Shown piece by piece: positions 13,755 through 22,572 of a DNA stretch of 29,147 nt. The stretch is from a virus. Within the stretch, counting starts at the first letter, position 1. The number at the start of each line of letters is the position of its first letter. The position numbers and the translations under genes are program-made. The DNA is taken from positions 1 to 29,147 of the IMG/VR virus record IMGVR_UViG_3300046389_000509. One strand, given 5' to 3'. Below the pieces are notes generated by a model. The model saw only the letters and a list, made by a program, of their open reading frames with translations, did no database searches and was not told the DNA's origin.

Positions 13755-15195
13755 AAAATTTAGTTATATTCCCAAAGATAAACGTAAAAAAATACTTTTA
13801 ATTTGTGATGATATCAGAGTACATTCAGGTGTTGCTACTGTTGCTAAAGAAATTGTAGTACATACTGCAAATCATTTTAATTGGTGTCAAATAGCAGGTG
13901 CTATTAGACATCCTGAAAAAGGAAAACAACTAGATCTATCAGATGAAACTAATAAAGTAGCAAAAATTGAAGATTCTTATGTAAAATTATTCCCTGTAGA
14001 TGGTTATGGTAATGAACAGATTTTAAGAGAAATTTTAAAATTTGAAAAACCAGATGCCGTAATGTTGTTTACAGATCCAAGATATTTTGAGTTTGTTTTT
14101 AGAATGGAGGCTGAAATTAGAAAAATTTGTCCTATTATGTATCTTAATATTTGGGATGATTTACCTGCTCCTATGTATAACAGTGCTTACTATGAAGCTT
14201 GTGATTTATTAATGGGAATTTCAAAACAAACTGTAAATATTAATAAGTTAGTTTTAAAAGGAAAAGAAAAAAATAGACTATTTAAATATTTACCTCATGG
14301 TAAAAATGAAAATATCTATTACCCTTTAACACAAGAAGAAAAATCATCAAAAGATTTTATTAACTTTAAAAAAAGTATATTTAAAAATAAAAACCCTAAA
14401 TTTGTTGGTTTCTTTAACTCTAGGAATATTAGAAGAAAACAAATCCCTGATACTTTATTAGCTTTTAGAGAATTTTTATATTCATTACCTAAAGAAGAAG
14501 CTAAAGAATGTTTTCTAATATTACATACAGAAGCAGTAACTGATCATGGTACAGATCTATATAAAGTAAGAGAATATTTATTTGGAGAAGATTTTGAAGA
14601 TCAAATTATATTTTCCCACCAAAAATATGATGATAGAATATTAAATTGGTTATATAATATAGCTGATGTACAACTATTAATTACATCAAATGAAGGATGG
14701 GGATTAACAATTACTGAGGCTATTTTAGCAGGTACTCCTATTATAGCTAATACTACAGGTGGGATGCAAGATCAAATGAGATTTGTAGATAATGAAGGTA
14801 AATGGTTTGAACCGGATGAGAATGTGCCTTCTAATCATAGGGGTACATATAAAGAACATGGTGAATGGGCATTTCCAGTTTATCCAACTTCAAATTCAAT
14901 ACAAGGTTCTCCTCCTACTCCTTACATTTATGATGATAGATGTTCATGGGAAGATGTTAGTAAAAGATTAAAAGAAGTATATCTTATGAATAAAGAGGAA
15001 CTTCAATCTAGAGGGTTAAAAGGTAGAGAATGGGCTATAAGTAATGAAGCTGGTTTTACATCAAAACACCAGGCTGAAAGATTTGTAGAATATGTAAATG
15101 AACTATTTGATACTTGGGAACCAAGAGAAAAATATGAAATAGTAAATGCAAATGAATATAAAGGAAAATTTTTAAACCATAAAATAATTTATTAA
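13747..15195 (+). CDS. Glycosyltransferase, GT4-type (GT-B fold)
   Basis: A 482-residue protein with N-terminal KKILLICDDIRVHSGVATVAKEI (nucleotide-fold entry with a glycine loop) and a C-terminal donor-binding domain with NEGWGLTITEAILAGTPIIANTTGG, the E-x7-E signature of retaining GT4 transferases. The C-terminal extension carries EEVYLMNKEEL-like helices typical of the family. It transfers a sugar from an NDP-sugar to a glycan or protein acceptor in the cytoplasm. No membrane segment. First of the sugar genes; its last base is shared with the next start codon. Confidence 0.88.
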   Translation: MDRKFSYIPKDKRKKILLICDDIRVHSGVATVAKEIVVHTANHFNWCQIAGAIRHPEKGKQLDLSDETNKVAKIEDSYVKLFPVDGYGNEQILREILKFEKPDAVMLFTDPRYFEFVFRMEAEIRKICPIMYLNIWDDLPAPMYNSAYYEACDLLMGISKQTVNINKLVLKGKEKNRLFKYLPHGKNENIYYPLTQEEKSSKDFINFKKSIFKNKNPKFVGFFNSRNIRRKQIPDTLLAFREFLYSLPKEEAKECFLILHTEAVTDHGTDLYKVREYLFGEDFEDQIIFSHQKYDDRILNWLYNIADVQLLITSNEGWGLTITEAILAGTPIIANTTGGMQDQMRFVDNEGKWFEPDENVPSNHRGTYKEHGEWAFPVYPTSNSIQGSPPTPYIYDDRCSWEDVSKRLKEVYLMNKEELQSRGLKGREWAISNEAGFTSKHQAERFVEYVNELFDTWEPREKYEIVNANEYKGKFLNHKIIY

Positions 15196-16469
15196 TGAGT
15201 AAAACAAGTTTTGTAATAAGTTGCCCATTTGACACTTATAGTGGATATGGAGCTAGATCAAGAGATATAGTTAAAGCTATAATACAATCTGGAAAATATG
15301 ATGTAATGTTATTACCCCAGAGATGGGGATCAACTTCTTGGGGTTTTTGTGATGCACACCCTGAATGGAAGTTTTTAAATGATTTAAAAATTAATAGATT
15401 AACTAAACGTCCTGATATTTGGATGCAAATTACAATACCTAATGAATTTCAACCAGTTGGGAGATATAATATTGGATGTACCGCAGGTATTGAAGCTGAT
15501 AAATGCAAACCAGAATGGATTGCTGGTTTAAATAAAATGGATAGGAATTTTGTGTCTTCTAAATTCACAAAAAAGATGTTTGAAGAACAAATATTTGATC
15601 AAAAAGATAAAAAAACAAACCAAGTTATAGGAAGTATTAAATTAGAAAAACCTATAGATGTTGTATTTGAAGGTGTAGATTTAGATACATATAAACCTCT
15701 AAAAAGTACTGAATTAACTACTTTTGATTTTAGTAAAATTAAAGAATCATTTTGTTATTTATTTGTAGGACATTGGATGAAAGCAGATTTTGGTCATGAT
15801 AGAAAAAATGTTAGTTTATTAGTAAAAGCATTTTATGAAACATTTAAAAATAAAAAGAAAAAACCTGCTTTAATATTAAAATCATCTACTGGAGTAGCAG
15901 GATATATGAGTAGAGATGAAATTTTAGATAAAATTAACAAAATTAAAAAATCAGTAGATTCTAAAATTTTACCTAATATTTATGTTTTAAATGGAGAATT
16001 TAGTGATTCTGAAATGAATGAATTATATAACCATCCTAAAGTAAAAGCAATGGTTAGTTTAACTAAAGGAGAAGGGTTTGGTAGACCATTACTAGAATTT
16101 ACTACAACAGGTAAACCTGTAATAGCTTCAGGTTGGTCTGGTCATACAGATTTTTTACATAATCAATTTTCAGTTTTAATACCTGGAGAATTAGAACCTG
16201 TACACGCCTCTGCTGCTAATAATTGGTTAATTACTGAAGCTAAATGGTTTAAACCTGATACTAGATATGTTGGAGGTTCTTTTAAAAATGTATTTGAGAA
16301 ATATAAAGATTTTAGAACAAAAAGTAAAAGACAAAAATATTATACACAACAAAATTATAGTTGGAAACATATGGAAAAATTAGTTAATGAAATTTTAGAT
16401 AATAATCTTCCAGAGTTTCCTAAAGAAATGGAGCTAAAACTCCCAGAATTAAATATACCAAAATTATGA
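15195..16469 (+). CDS. Glycosyltransferase, GT4-like (GT-B fold)
   Basis: A 424-residue protein. N-terminal FVISCPFDTYSGYGARSRDIVKAI is a GT-B opening with the glycine-rich loop; the middle has NFVSSKFTKKMF and PIDVVFEGVDLDTYKP, a hallmark of the linker in GT4 enzymes; the C-terminal domain has LTKGEGFGRPLLEFTTTGKPVIASGWSGH, an E-x7-E motif. It is a distinct paralogue of the preceding gene, suggesting sequential sugar additions. It overlaps the next gene by 4 bases (ATGA). Confidence 0.87.
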   Translation: MSKTSFVISCPFDTYSGYGARSRDIVKAIIQSGKYDVMLLPQRWGSTSWGFCDAHPEWKFLNDLKINRLTKRPDIWMQITIPNEFQPVGRYNIGCTAGIEADKCKPEWIAGLNKMDRNFVSSKFTKKMFEEQIFDQKDKKTNQVIGSIKLEKPIDVVFEGVDLDTYKPLKSTELTTFDFSKIKESFCYLFVGHWMKADFGHDRKNVSLLVKAFYETFKNKKKKPALILKSSTGVAGYMSRDEILDKINKIKKSVDSKILPNIYVLNGEFSDSEMNELYNHPKVKAMVSLTKGEGFGRPLLEFTTTGKPVIASGWSGHTDFLHNQFSVLIPGELEPVHASAANNWLITEAKWFKPDTRYVGGSFKNVFEKYKDFRTKSKRQKYYTQQNYSWKHMEKLVNEILDNNLPEFPKEMELKLPELNIPKL

Positions 16470-16909
16470 AACATGACTCACTAAAAATATGCACCAGATG
16501 TGGTTCAGATGCTTGTTATACCCAAGAAGTAACTAAAGATATTAATATAGAAATGTGTTATGGATGTGGTTTTCAAAGTAACAGTATAATTAAAAAAGGA
16601 AATGAATTCTTTAATCAACAATTTGAAAATCTTCCAGAATTATATAAAGAATTAATGGATGAAGAAGAAGAAACAGGTAAAATATGGATGCCCACTATTA
16701 TTAACTTAAAAGATAAGGGTATGGTTTTTGCTGATGGAACTGGAAGAAATAATTGGAGATGGGCTGCAGTCAAAGCAGTAGAAATACCTAAGGAAGAACA
16801 AGAAAAATTTAAAGGAGAAAAACATAAAGCTGATATGTCTACTATAAAACATTTTGTAGAACGTGAATTTATAGAAGCACTTTCATATATTGGCGTATTA
16901 CCAGAATAA
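16466..16909 (+). CDS. Zinc-ribbon protein, 147 aa, unknown function
   Basis: Two CxxC pairs near the N-terminus, C9-x2-C12 and C31-x2-C34, form a probable zinc ribbon. The remainder includes WMPTIINLKDKGMVFADGTGRNNWRWAAVKAV, a beta-rich domain I recall in hypothetical proteins of T4-like aquatic phages, but no function is known to me. It is set within the sugar cluster, between glycosyltransferase and epimerase genes; zinc ribbons are not a normal part of sugar pathways, so it may simply be a passenger or a regulator. Confidence 0.7.
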   Translation: MKHDSLKICTRCGSDACYTQEVTKDINIEMCYGCGFQSNSIIKKGNEFFNQQFENLPELYKELMDEEEETGKIWMPTIINLKDKGMVFADGTGRNNWRWAAVKAVEIPKEEQEKFKGEKHKADMSTIKHFVEREFIEALSYIGVLPE

Positions 16910-17764
16910 ATGAAAATATTAGTTACAGGTGGAGTTGGATTTGTAGGAACAGCTCTAATTAAAAAATTGTTAACCGAGGGACATAATGTTCACTCATTAG
17001 ATAATTATGAAATTGGTGTTATTGAAAATGAAATAGCTGGTTGTAATTATCATATTGGGGATATAGAAAATATAAGTTTAATGGATAAAGATTTTGATCT
17101 AATATTTCATTTAGCTGCTCTATCTAGAATACAACCTTCATTTAATAATCCAAATGAAACCTACAGAGTTAATACAATTGGAACACAAAGGGTATGTGAA
17201 TTTGCTAGATTAACGGGAGCTAAAGTTGTATATGCTGGTTCCTCTTCTAGATGGCATGATCCATATCAATCACCTTATGCTGCGTGTAAACACATGGGAG
17301 AAGAAGCATGTAAAATGTATAAAAAAACCTATGGTATGAATATTGAAATAGTTAGGTTTTATAATGTTTATGGTCCTGGTGAAATAGTAGATGGAGATTG
17401 GGCTGCGGTTATAGGAAAATGGAGACGTCAAGTTAGAGATGGAGAACCAATAACCATTGTAGGTAATGGTGAACAAAGAAGAGATTTTACCTATATAGAT
17501 GACATTATAGATGGACTATGGAAAATTGGAATGAAGGAATTAACACATGAAGATGCCTGGGAATTAGGAACGGGTATGAATTATTCTATTAATGATGTTT
17601 ATTTAATGTTTAAGGAAAGATTTGGAGTTGATTTTATTAACTTACCAGACCAATCAGGCAATTATAGAGCTACTTTAAGAGAAAATGATGATAGTTTAGA
17701 TAAATTAAATTGGAAACCTTCAGATAAATTAAGAGATTATATCTTAAGTTTAAACAAAAATTAA
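16910..17764 (+). CDS. NAD-dependent NDP-sugar epimerase/dehydratase (extended SDR)
   Basis: A 284-residue extended short-chain dehydrogenase. The NAD loop GGVGFVG is at residues 7-13; HLAALSRIQPS follows strand 4; the active site is AGSSSR with Y123-x3-K127 (YAACK). RFYNVYGPGE and RRDFTYIDDIIDGLW match UDP-glucose 4-epimerase/GDP-mannose dehydratase relatives. The substrate is probably a UDP-, GDP- or dTDP-sugar; epimerase versus dehydratase cannot be resolved. Starts directly after the previous stop codon. Confidence 0.85.
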   Translation: MKILVTGGVGFVGTALIKKLLTEGHNVHSLDNYEIGVIENEIAGCNYHIGDIENISLMDKDFDLIFHLAALSRIQPSFNNPNETYRVNTIGTQRVCEFARLTGAKVVYAGSSSRWHDPYQSPYAACKHMGEEACKMYKKTYGMNIEIVRFYNVYGPGEIVDGDWAAVIGKWRRQVRDGEPITIVGNGEQRRDFTYIDDIIDGLWKIGMKELTHEDAWELGTGMNYSINDVYLMFKERFGVDFINLPDQSGNYRATLRENDDSLDKLNWKPSDKLRDYILSLNKN

Positions 17765-17766
17765 AT

Positions 17767-18396
17767 ATGAAAATAAGTTATGCAATAACCGTATGTGATG
17801 AGTTTCTTGAAATACAAAAACTTCTCTCACTATTATTAAATAATAAAAGACAACAGGATGAAATTGTAGTATTAGTTGATTTAAGTAAAAATGAACCTAC
17901 ATCTGAACTTTTAAGTTATCTTCATGAACTAAGTTCTGAAGATTGTATTAAGTTAGTTGAAGACAATTTTAAAGGACATTTTGCTAATTGGAAGAATTTA
18001 TTAACTAATCATTGTTCTGGAGATTTTATATTTCAAATAGATGCTGATGAAACCCCCCATGAAGTATTATTAGGTTATCTTCCTGAAATATTAGGAAATA
18101 ATCCTAATAATGAAGTATATTTAGTTCCTAGAGTTAATACTGTAGAAGGATTAACAGATGAACATATTAAAAAATGGGGATGGAGAGTTAACGATGCCGG
18201 TTGGGTAAATTGGCCTGATTATCAATGGCGTATTTGGAAAAATAAACCAGAAATTAAATGGGTAAATAAAGTACATGAAAAACTAGAAGGTTTTAAAACA
18301 TATGCTACCATTCCTTTAACTGAACAATTATCTTTATACCACCCTAAAAATATTAATCGTCAAGAAAAACAAAACGCTTATTACGATACATTATGA
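17767..18396 (+). CDS. Glycosyltransferase, GT2-like (GT-A fold)
   Basis: A 209-residue protein with SYAITVCDEFLEIQKLLSLL, EIVVLVDLS and FQIDADETPHE, the D-x-D metal/nucleotide-sugar site of GT2 enzymes. The C-terminal WVNWPDYQWRIWKNKPEIKWVNKVHEKL resembles the acceptor region of short GT2 proteins of the lipooligosaccharide type. Shorter than usual GT2 (250-330), but nucleotide-binding core and acceptor loop are present. ATGA overlap with the following gene. Confidence 0.82.
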   Translation: MKISYAITVCDEFLEIQKLLSLLLNNKRQQDEIVVLVDLSKNEPTSELLSYLHELSSEDCIKLVEDNFKGHFANWKNLLTNHCSGDFIFQIDADETPHEVLLGYLPEILGNNPNNEVYLVPRVNTVEGLTDEHIKKWGWRVNDAGWVNWPDYQWRIWKNKPEIKWVNKVHEKLEGFKTYATIPLTEQLSLYHPKNINRQEKQNAYYDTL

Positions 18397-19268
18397 AAAT
18401 ATTATATGTAACAAATCATAATGATATTTTTGATTTTACTAAAGGGGTTATTAATGATTACCAAAATGATTTAGTATTTCATGGTTTAAGAGAATTATTT
18501 GGAGATGATGTTGTAGATAGTACACAAATAATATCTTTATATAAAGAATTTGAAGGTAAGATTTTGCCTCAAAACTTATGGGGACGTATGACTCTTTTTT
18601 GGTTAATAGGTGATAATAATATAGATAGAACTAATATTGAAGATAAAATTAAAGATAAATATTATGATTTAATTATTTATGGGTCAATTAAACGTTGTAG
18701 AAATTATTATAATCTAGTTTCTAAAGTATACCCACCTGATAGAGTTATACTAATTGATGGAAATGATGAAGAAACTTTAGATCCTTTACATACTAAACAT
18801 CTATATTTTAAAAGAGAATTTTTACCTGGCTATGAACATAAAAATATCCATCCTATAACTTTTGGTATTCCTTCTTCTAAAATAGCCAAATTGCCTATAA
18901 CAAAAACACAACAATATGCAACTAACATCCCAGGTAAACCTGAAACTTATATTTTTAAAGATGAAAAAAGTTACTATGAAGATTACCAAAAATCATATTA
19001 TGGAGTAACTACTAAAAAAGCAGGATGGGATTGTATGAGACACTATGAGATATTAGGTAATTATTGTATGCCTTATTTTCCAGAATTAGAAAAATGTCCT
19101 AAGAATACTTTATCTTTACTACCAAAAGAATTACTTATAGAAGGAAGAGAGTTAACGAAAAATTTTAATATTGAAAGATATTATAATATTTTAGATGAAC
19201 TATTTGATTATACTAAACAAAATCTTACTACAAAAAATGTAGCTGAGTATATATTATCTAAAATATGA
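18393..19268 (+). CDS. Unknown protein of the sugar cluster, possibly a glycosyltransferase
   Basis: A 291-residue protein: MKILYVTNHNDIFDFTKGV, YDLIIYGSIKRCRNYYNLV, RVILIDGNDEETLDP, and a C-terminal YYGVTTKKAGWDCMRHYEILGNYCMPYFPE. The last segment, where a conserved GWDCMRHYEIL precedes a hydrophobic turn, recalls the donor-binding part of CgeB-like/GT-B proteins (E at 'YEIL'), but no clear nucleotide loop is seen. I call it an unknown with a likely sugar-related job because of its position among glycosyltransferase genes and ATGA overlaps on both sides. Confidence 0.6.
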   Translation: MKILYVTNHNDIFDFTKGVINDYQNDLVFHGLRELFGDDVVDSTQIISLYKEFEGKILPQNLWGRMTLFWLIGDNNIDRTNIEDKIKDKYYDLIIYGSIKRCRNYYNLVSKVYPPDRVILIDGNDEETLDPLHTKHLYFKREFLPGYEHKNIHPITFGIPSSKIAKLPITKTQQYATNIPGKPETYIFKDEKSYYEDYQKSYYGVTTKKAGWDCMRHYEILGNYCMPYFPELEKCPKNTLSLLPKELLIEGRELTKNFNIERYYNILDELFDYTKQNLTTKNVAEYILSKI

Positions 19269-20056
19269 TATTAAAGGAAATTATAAATAAATCATATTAT
19301 GGTACCTGTAATTATATTGGTAATCTTAATGATCTTAAAAGATTAGAACAACTTATTTTATATAATTTTAATGTACTAAAAGAATATAAAGGTATTATAG
19401 TAGCCACTAACTATGGAAATCTAGATTTATCCTCCCAAAATTCAGAAATGTGGTTAAAGTATTTCCCTAATTGTCATATAATTGATTTAAATGAAAATAG
19501 AGGACATAATTTTGGGACTGCTGATTTAGACAATGTCTTATTTGATTATTGTAAACAAAATAATATAGAATGGTTATGTAAATCATCAGGAGATACTATT
19601 TTAGAAATAGAAGTACTTAATAATAGAATTGAAGAAAGTGATTTTTATTACTTAAATGGAATTGGTTATGGTGGAATGGTTAAATATAATTTTAATTTAG
19701 ATGTAATAATTAAAGAAGATTTTTATCCACAAACTAATTTTTATTTTATAAATGTATCAAAAACAGATTATTTAAATGATAAAGATTACATTAATAAAAC
19801 ATATGACACTATTAAAAATAATTCTGAATATAATGGAAAAATTTGGGAATATTTTAGTGGGTGGAGTTGTGAAGATTTCTTAAAAAATTGTGTTATTAGA
19901 AATAATCTTTCCAAATTTCATTTGGTTACTCCAAAAAATTATCGTATATTACTTCAATATATAAAAGATTCTCAAATACATGACTGTAGTCATAAACAAA
20001 TAATGATTGAAAATATTTGTCATTTACATGAGGGTAATAATATAATAAAACTTTAA
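19265..20056 (+). CDS. Putative glycosyltransferase-like protein, 263 aa
   Basis: N-terminal YKGIIVATNYGN, then CHIIDLNENRGHNFGTADLDNVLFDYC and IEWLCKSSGDTIL fit the shape of a GT-A fold: a strand, the NRG segment seen in GT2 enzymes (N-x-G), then a strand before an acidic residue. A canonical D-x-D is not visible (GDT occupies that place), so the catalytic competence is unclear. No membrane segment. ATGA overlap with the preceding gene and a 1-base gap to the next indicate co-expression. Confidence 0.5.
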   Translation: MILKEIINKSYYGTCNYIGNLNDLKRLEQLILYNFNVLKEYKGIIVATNYGNLDLSSQNSEMWLKYFPNCHIIDLNENRGHNFGTADLDNVLFDYCKQNNIEWLCKSSGDTILEIEVLNNRIEESDFYYLNGIGYGGMVKYNFNLDVIIKEDFYPQTNFYFINVSKTDYLNDKDYINKTYDTIKNNSEYNGKIWEYFSGWSCEDFLKNCVIRNNLSKFHLVTPKNYRILLQYIKDSQIHDCSHKQIMIENICHLHEGNNIIKL

Positions 20057-20057
20057 T

Positions 20058-21209
20058 ATGAAACAAACAAAAAAAATTTGGTATGCTCCTTATAAGCATG
20101 AAGCTTATGGTCAAGAAGAAATTGATGCCGTAGTTGAATCACTAAAATCAGGTTGGTTAGGAGGACAAGGTCCTAAATCAGTTGAATTTGAAGAAAAAAT
20201 TGCTAAAACATTTGGTAAAAAATATGGTGTATTTGTTAACTCGGGTTCATCAGCATGTTTATTAGCTATTGCTGCTTTAGACTTACCTAAAGGAACTAAA
20301 ATTATTACACCTGCTTGTACATTTGCTACCACATTAGCTCCTATTATCCAATTAGGATATGTACCTGTATTTGTAGATGTAGATTTAACTACATATTGTG
20401 CAAATATAGATCAAGTTATAGCTAAAGTAACAGATGATACATCAGCAATTATGTTGCCAAATTTAATTGGTAATAAACCAGATTGGCCTAGACTTAAAAA
20501 GGCATTAGTTGATATGGGTAGAGAAGATATTTATTTAATTGAAGATTCAGCTGATACTTTAACTCAAACACCTGAAACAGATGTTGCCACTACTAGTTTT
20601 TACGCTTCACACGTTATTACAGCTGGTGGAGTAGGTGGAATGGTAATGTATAATGATAAAAAACATGTTACTAAATGTTTACAATATAGAGATTGGGGTA
20701 GATTAGGTGATGATTCTGAGATTATGGATGATAGATTTAATCATATAGTAGATGGGATTCCTTATGATCATAAATTTTTATATTCAGTATTAGGTTATCA
20801 TATGAAAGCTAGTGAAATGAATGCCGCATTTGGTATTGTTCAATTAGAAAGATTTGGTGTTAATAGTAAAATTAGAAGAGATAATGTTGAACGTTATTTA
20901 GAAAATTTAAAAGGGGTTGGGGATCTAATTTTACCTGATGATAGTATTAAACCTAATTGGTTAGCAATACCCTTACAAACAGAAAAAAGATTTGAATTAT
21001 TAAACTTTTTAGAGGATAATAACATCCAAACTAGAGTAACATTTGCCGGTAATGTAACTAGACACCCAGTTTATCGTGAGTATTTAGAAGACTTTGAAAA
21101 TTCAGATACTATTATGAAAAATGGATTTTTACTAGGAGCTCATCACGGGATGACTGTTGAAGATGTAGATATTGTATGTGATAAAGTTAAAGAATTTTTT
21201 AATAAATAG
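20058..21209 (+). CDS. PLP-dependent NDP-sugar 3-dehydratase-like enzyme (DegT fold; ColD/RfbH type)
   Basis: A 383-residue DegT/DnrJ/EryC1-fold protein: GWLGGQGPKSVEFEEKI, VNSGSSACLLAIAAL, FVDVDLTTYCANID, IEDSADTL. Where aminotransferases have the PLP-binding lysine, this protein has H185 in SFYASHVITAGGVGG. Lysine-to-histidine replacement is the diagnostic change in ColD and RfbH (E1), which remove the C3 hydroxyl rather than transfer an amino group. RDWGR and YDHKFLYSVLGYHMKASEM also match RfbH. The cysteines that bind 2Fe-2S in RfbH are absent between RDWGR and YDHK, so it is closer to the iron-free ColD. Likely product: a 3-deoxy or 3,6-dideoxy-4-ketohexose nucleotide. Confidence 0.85.
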   Translation: MKQTKKIWYAPYKHEAYGQEEIDAVVESLKSGWLGGQGPKSVEFEEKIAKTFGKKYGVFVNSGSSACLLAIAALDLPKGTKIITPACTFATTLAPIIQLGYVPVFVDVDLTTYCANIDQVIAKVTDDTSAIMLPNLIGNKPDWPRLKKALVDMGREDIYLIEDSADTLTQTPETDVATTSFYASHVITAGGVGGMVMYNDKKHVTKCLQYRDWGRLGDDSEIMDDRFNHIVDGIPYDHKFLYSVLGYHMKASEMNAAFGIVQLERFGVNSKIRRDNVERYLENLKGVGDLILPDDSIKPNWLAIPLQTEKRFELLNFLEDNNIQTRVTFAGNVTRHPVYREYLEDFENSDTIMKNGFLLGAHHGMTVEDVDIVCDKVKEFFNK

Positions 21210-21893
21210 ATGAAAGTAGCTATATTAGGGGATGGATTACTAGGAATAGAATTATCAAAACAAACTAATTGGGATATTATTAGTAGAAATTCTCATGGTC
21301 TTGATTTTAATGATATATCATCTTGGTATCAATATTTAGTTAAATATGATGTAATTATTAATTGTATAGCTAACACTGATTCATACTCCAAAGATAAAAC
21401 CCAACATTGGAACATAAATTATAAATCAGTAGTAAGACTATGTAATTGGTGTAATGAATATGATAAAAAATTAGTACATATATCTACTGAATTTGTTTAT
21501 GCTAATAATGAAAAACCACCTACAGAAGAAGATATTCCATCCCCTGATAATACTTGGTATGCTTATACTAAATTATTAGCAGATGAATATATTAAACTTA
21601 CTAGTTTTAATTATCTAATTTGTAGAGAATTACATAAACCAAATCCATTCCTATATGATGAGGTTTGGAAAGTCCAAACATCAGGAGATACAGTTGATAA
21701 AATAGCTAATTTAATAATACAATTAATAAATAAAAATGCTAGTGGAGTTTTTAATGTTGGTACTGGGGATAAATGGTTAAAAGAACTTGCACCTAAAACA
21801 AGTAAAGTAATACCACCTCCATTTAAAACCCCATTTGATACTAGAATGGACTTAACTAAACTTAATAACTTTTTAAATGAGAATAATATATAG
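21210..21893 (+). CDS. RmlD-like sugar reductase (SDR)
   Basis: A 227-residue protein with N-terminal MKVAILGDGLLGIEL (NAD(P)-binding G-x-G-x-x-G variant), DVIINCIANTDSYSKDK, then VHISTEFVYANNEKPPTEED and the Y-x3-K site in WYAYTKLLADEY. These elements match dTDP-4-dehydrorhamnose reductase (RmlD) and relatives. It is shorter than RmlD (about 290), with a reduced substrate domain. Next to a 3-dehydratase it would be the natural 4-keto reductase that finishes a deoxysugar. Starts immediately after the previous stop; overlaps the next gene by 17 bases. Confidence 0.8.
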   Translation: MKVAILGDGLLGIELSKQTNWDIISRNSHGLDFNDISSWYQYLVKYDVIINCIANTDSYSKDKTQHWNINYKSVVRLCNWCNEYDKKLVHISTEFVYANNEKPPTEEDIPSPDNTWYAYTKLLADEYIKLTSFNYLICRELHKPNPFLYDEVWKVQTSGDTVDKIANLIIQLINKNASGVFNVGTGDKWLKELAPKTSKVIPPPFKTPFDTRMDLTKLNNFLNENNI

Positions 21894-22572
21894 AATATCA
21901 GATGCTGGTTATAATAAAGTCAAACCAGAATATATTAATAATGAAAATTGTTTAGCTAATGCTACTAAGGTATTTGATAATTCAACCTGGAGTGTTATAG
22001 CAGATAATGTATCCCCAGATACTAATAATATGATTCAAAAATATGTAACACGTAATTGTATTTTATATGCTGAAAAAGGTAATGGGGCTGCAACATTTAA
22101 TTTAGCATTGGATGAAGCCTTAACTTATGATGATGAAGAAATAATATATTTTATAGAGAATGATTATTTGCATAAACCTGAATCTGAAAAAATAATAGAA
22201 GAAGGATTTAAATTAGGAGCATCATTTGTATCATTATATGACCATCCAGATAAATACATTACACCTGAAAATGGTGGTAATCCTTATTGTCAAGGTGGAG
22301 CTGAAGACACAAGAGTATATTTAACTGATTCTTGCCATTGGAAAATAACTAATAGTACTACTATGACTTTTGCTGCTAAAGTAAAAACATTAAAAAAAGT
22401 AGAACCTACACTTAGAGCTTATACTACTGGAACCTACCCTCAGGATTTTAAAATGTTTTTGGATTTAAGAAAACAAGGACATTTGTTAGTAACACCTTTA
22501 CCTGGATATTCTACTCATGGAGAAACTGCTTGGTTAACTCCTTTAACTAAATGGGAACAATATATAAAATGA
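21877..22572 (+). CDS. Putative GT-A glycosyltransferase-like protein, 231 aa
   Basis: N-terminal MRIIYRISDAGYNKVKPEYI, then STWSVIADNVSPDT, CILYAEKGNGAATFNLALDEAL and EIIYFIENDYLH. The order (strand, N-terminal helix, G-N-G segment, IxFxExD before an aromatic) follows GT2-like enzymes, with ENDY at the D-x-D site. The C-terminal part has CHWKITNSTTMTFAAKVKTLK and a STHGETAWL end often seen in small phage or aquatic-bacterial glycosyltransferases. Function inferred from fold pattern and context; acceptor unknown. Confidence 0.6.
   Translation: MRIIYRISDAGYNKVKPEYINNENCLANATKVFDNSTWSVIADNVSPDTNNMIQKYVTRNCILYAEKGNGAATFNLALDEALTYDDEEIIYFIENDYLHKPESEKIIEEGFKLGASFVSLYDHPDKYITPENGGNPYCQGGAEDTRVYLTDSCHWKITNSTTMTFAAKVKTLKKVEPTLRAYTTGTYPQDFKMFLDLRKQGHLLVTPLPGYSTHGETAWLTPLTKWEQYIK

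Noticed and set aside
19280-19287. TATAAATA near the start of the gene at 19265
   Set aside because: It falls within coding sequence with no gap behind it; a T4-late-type promoter there is not supported.
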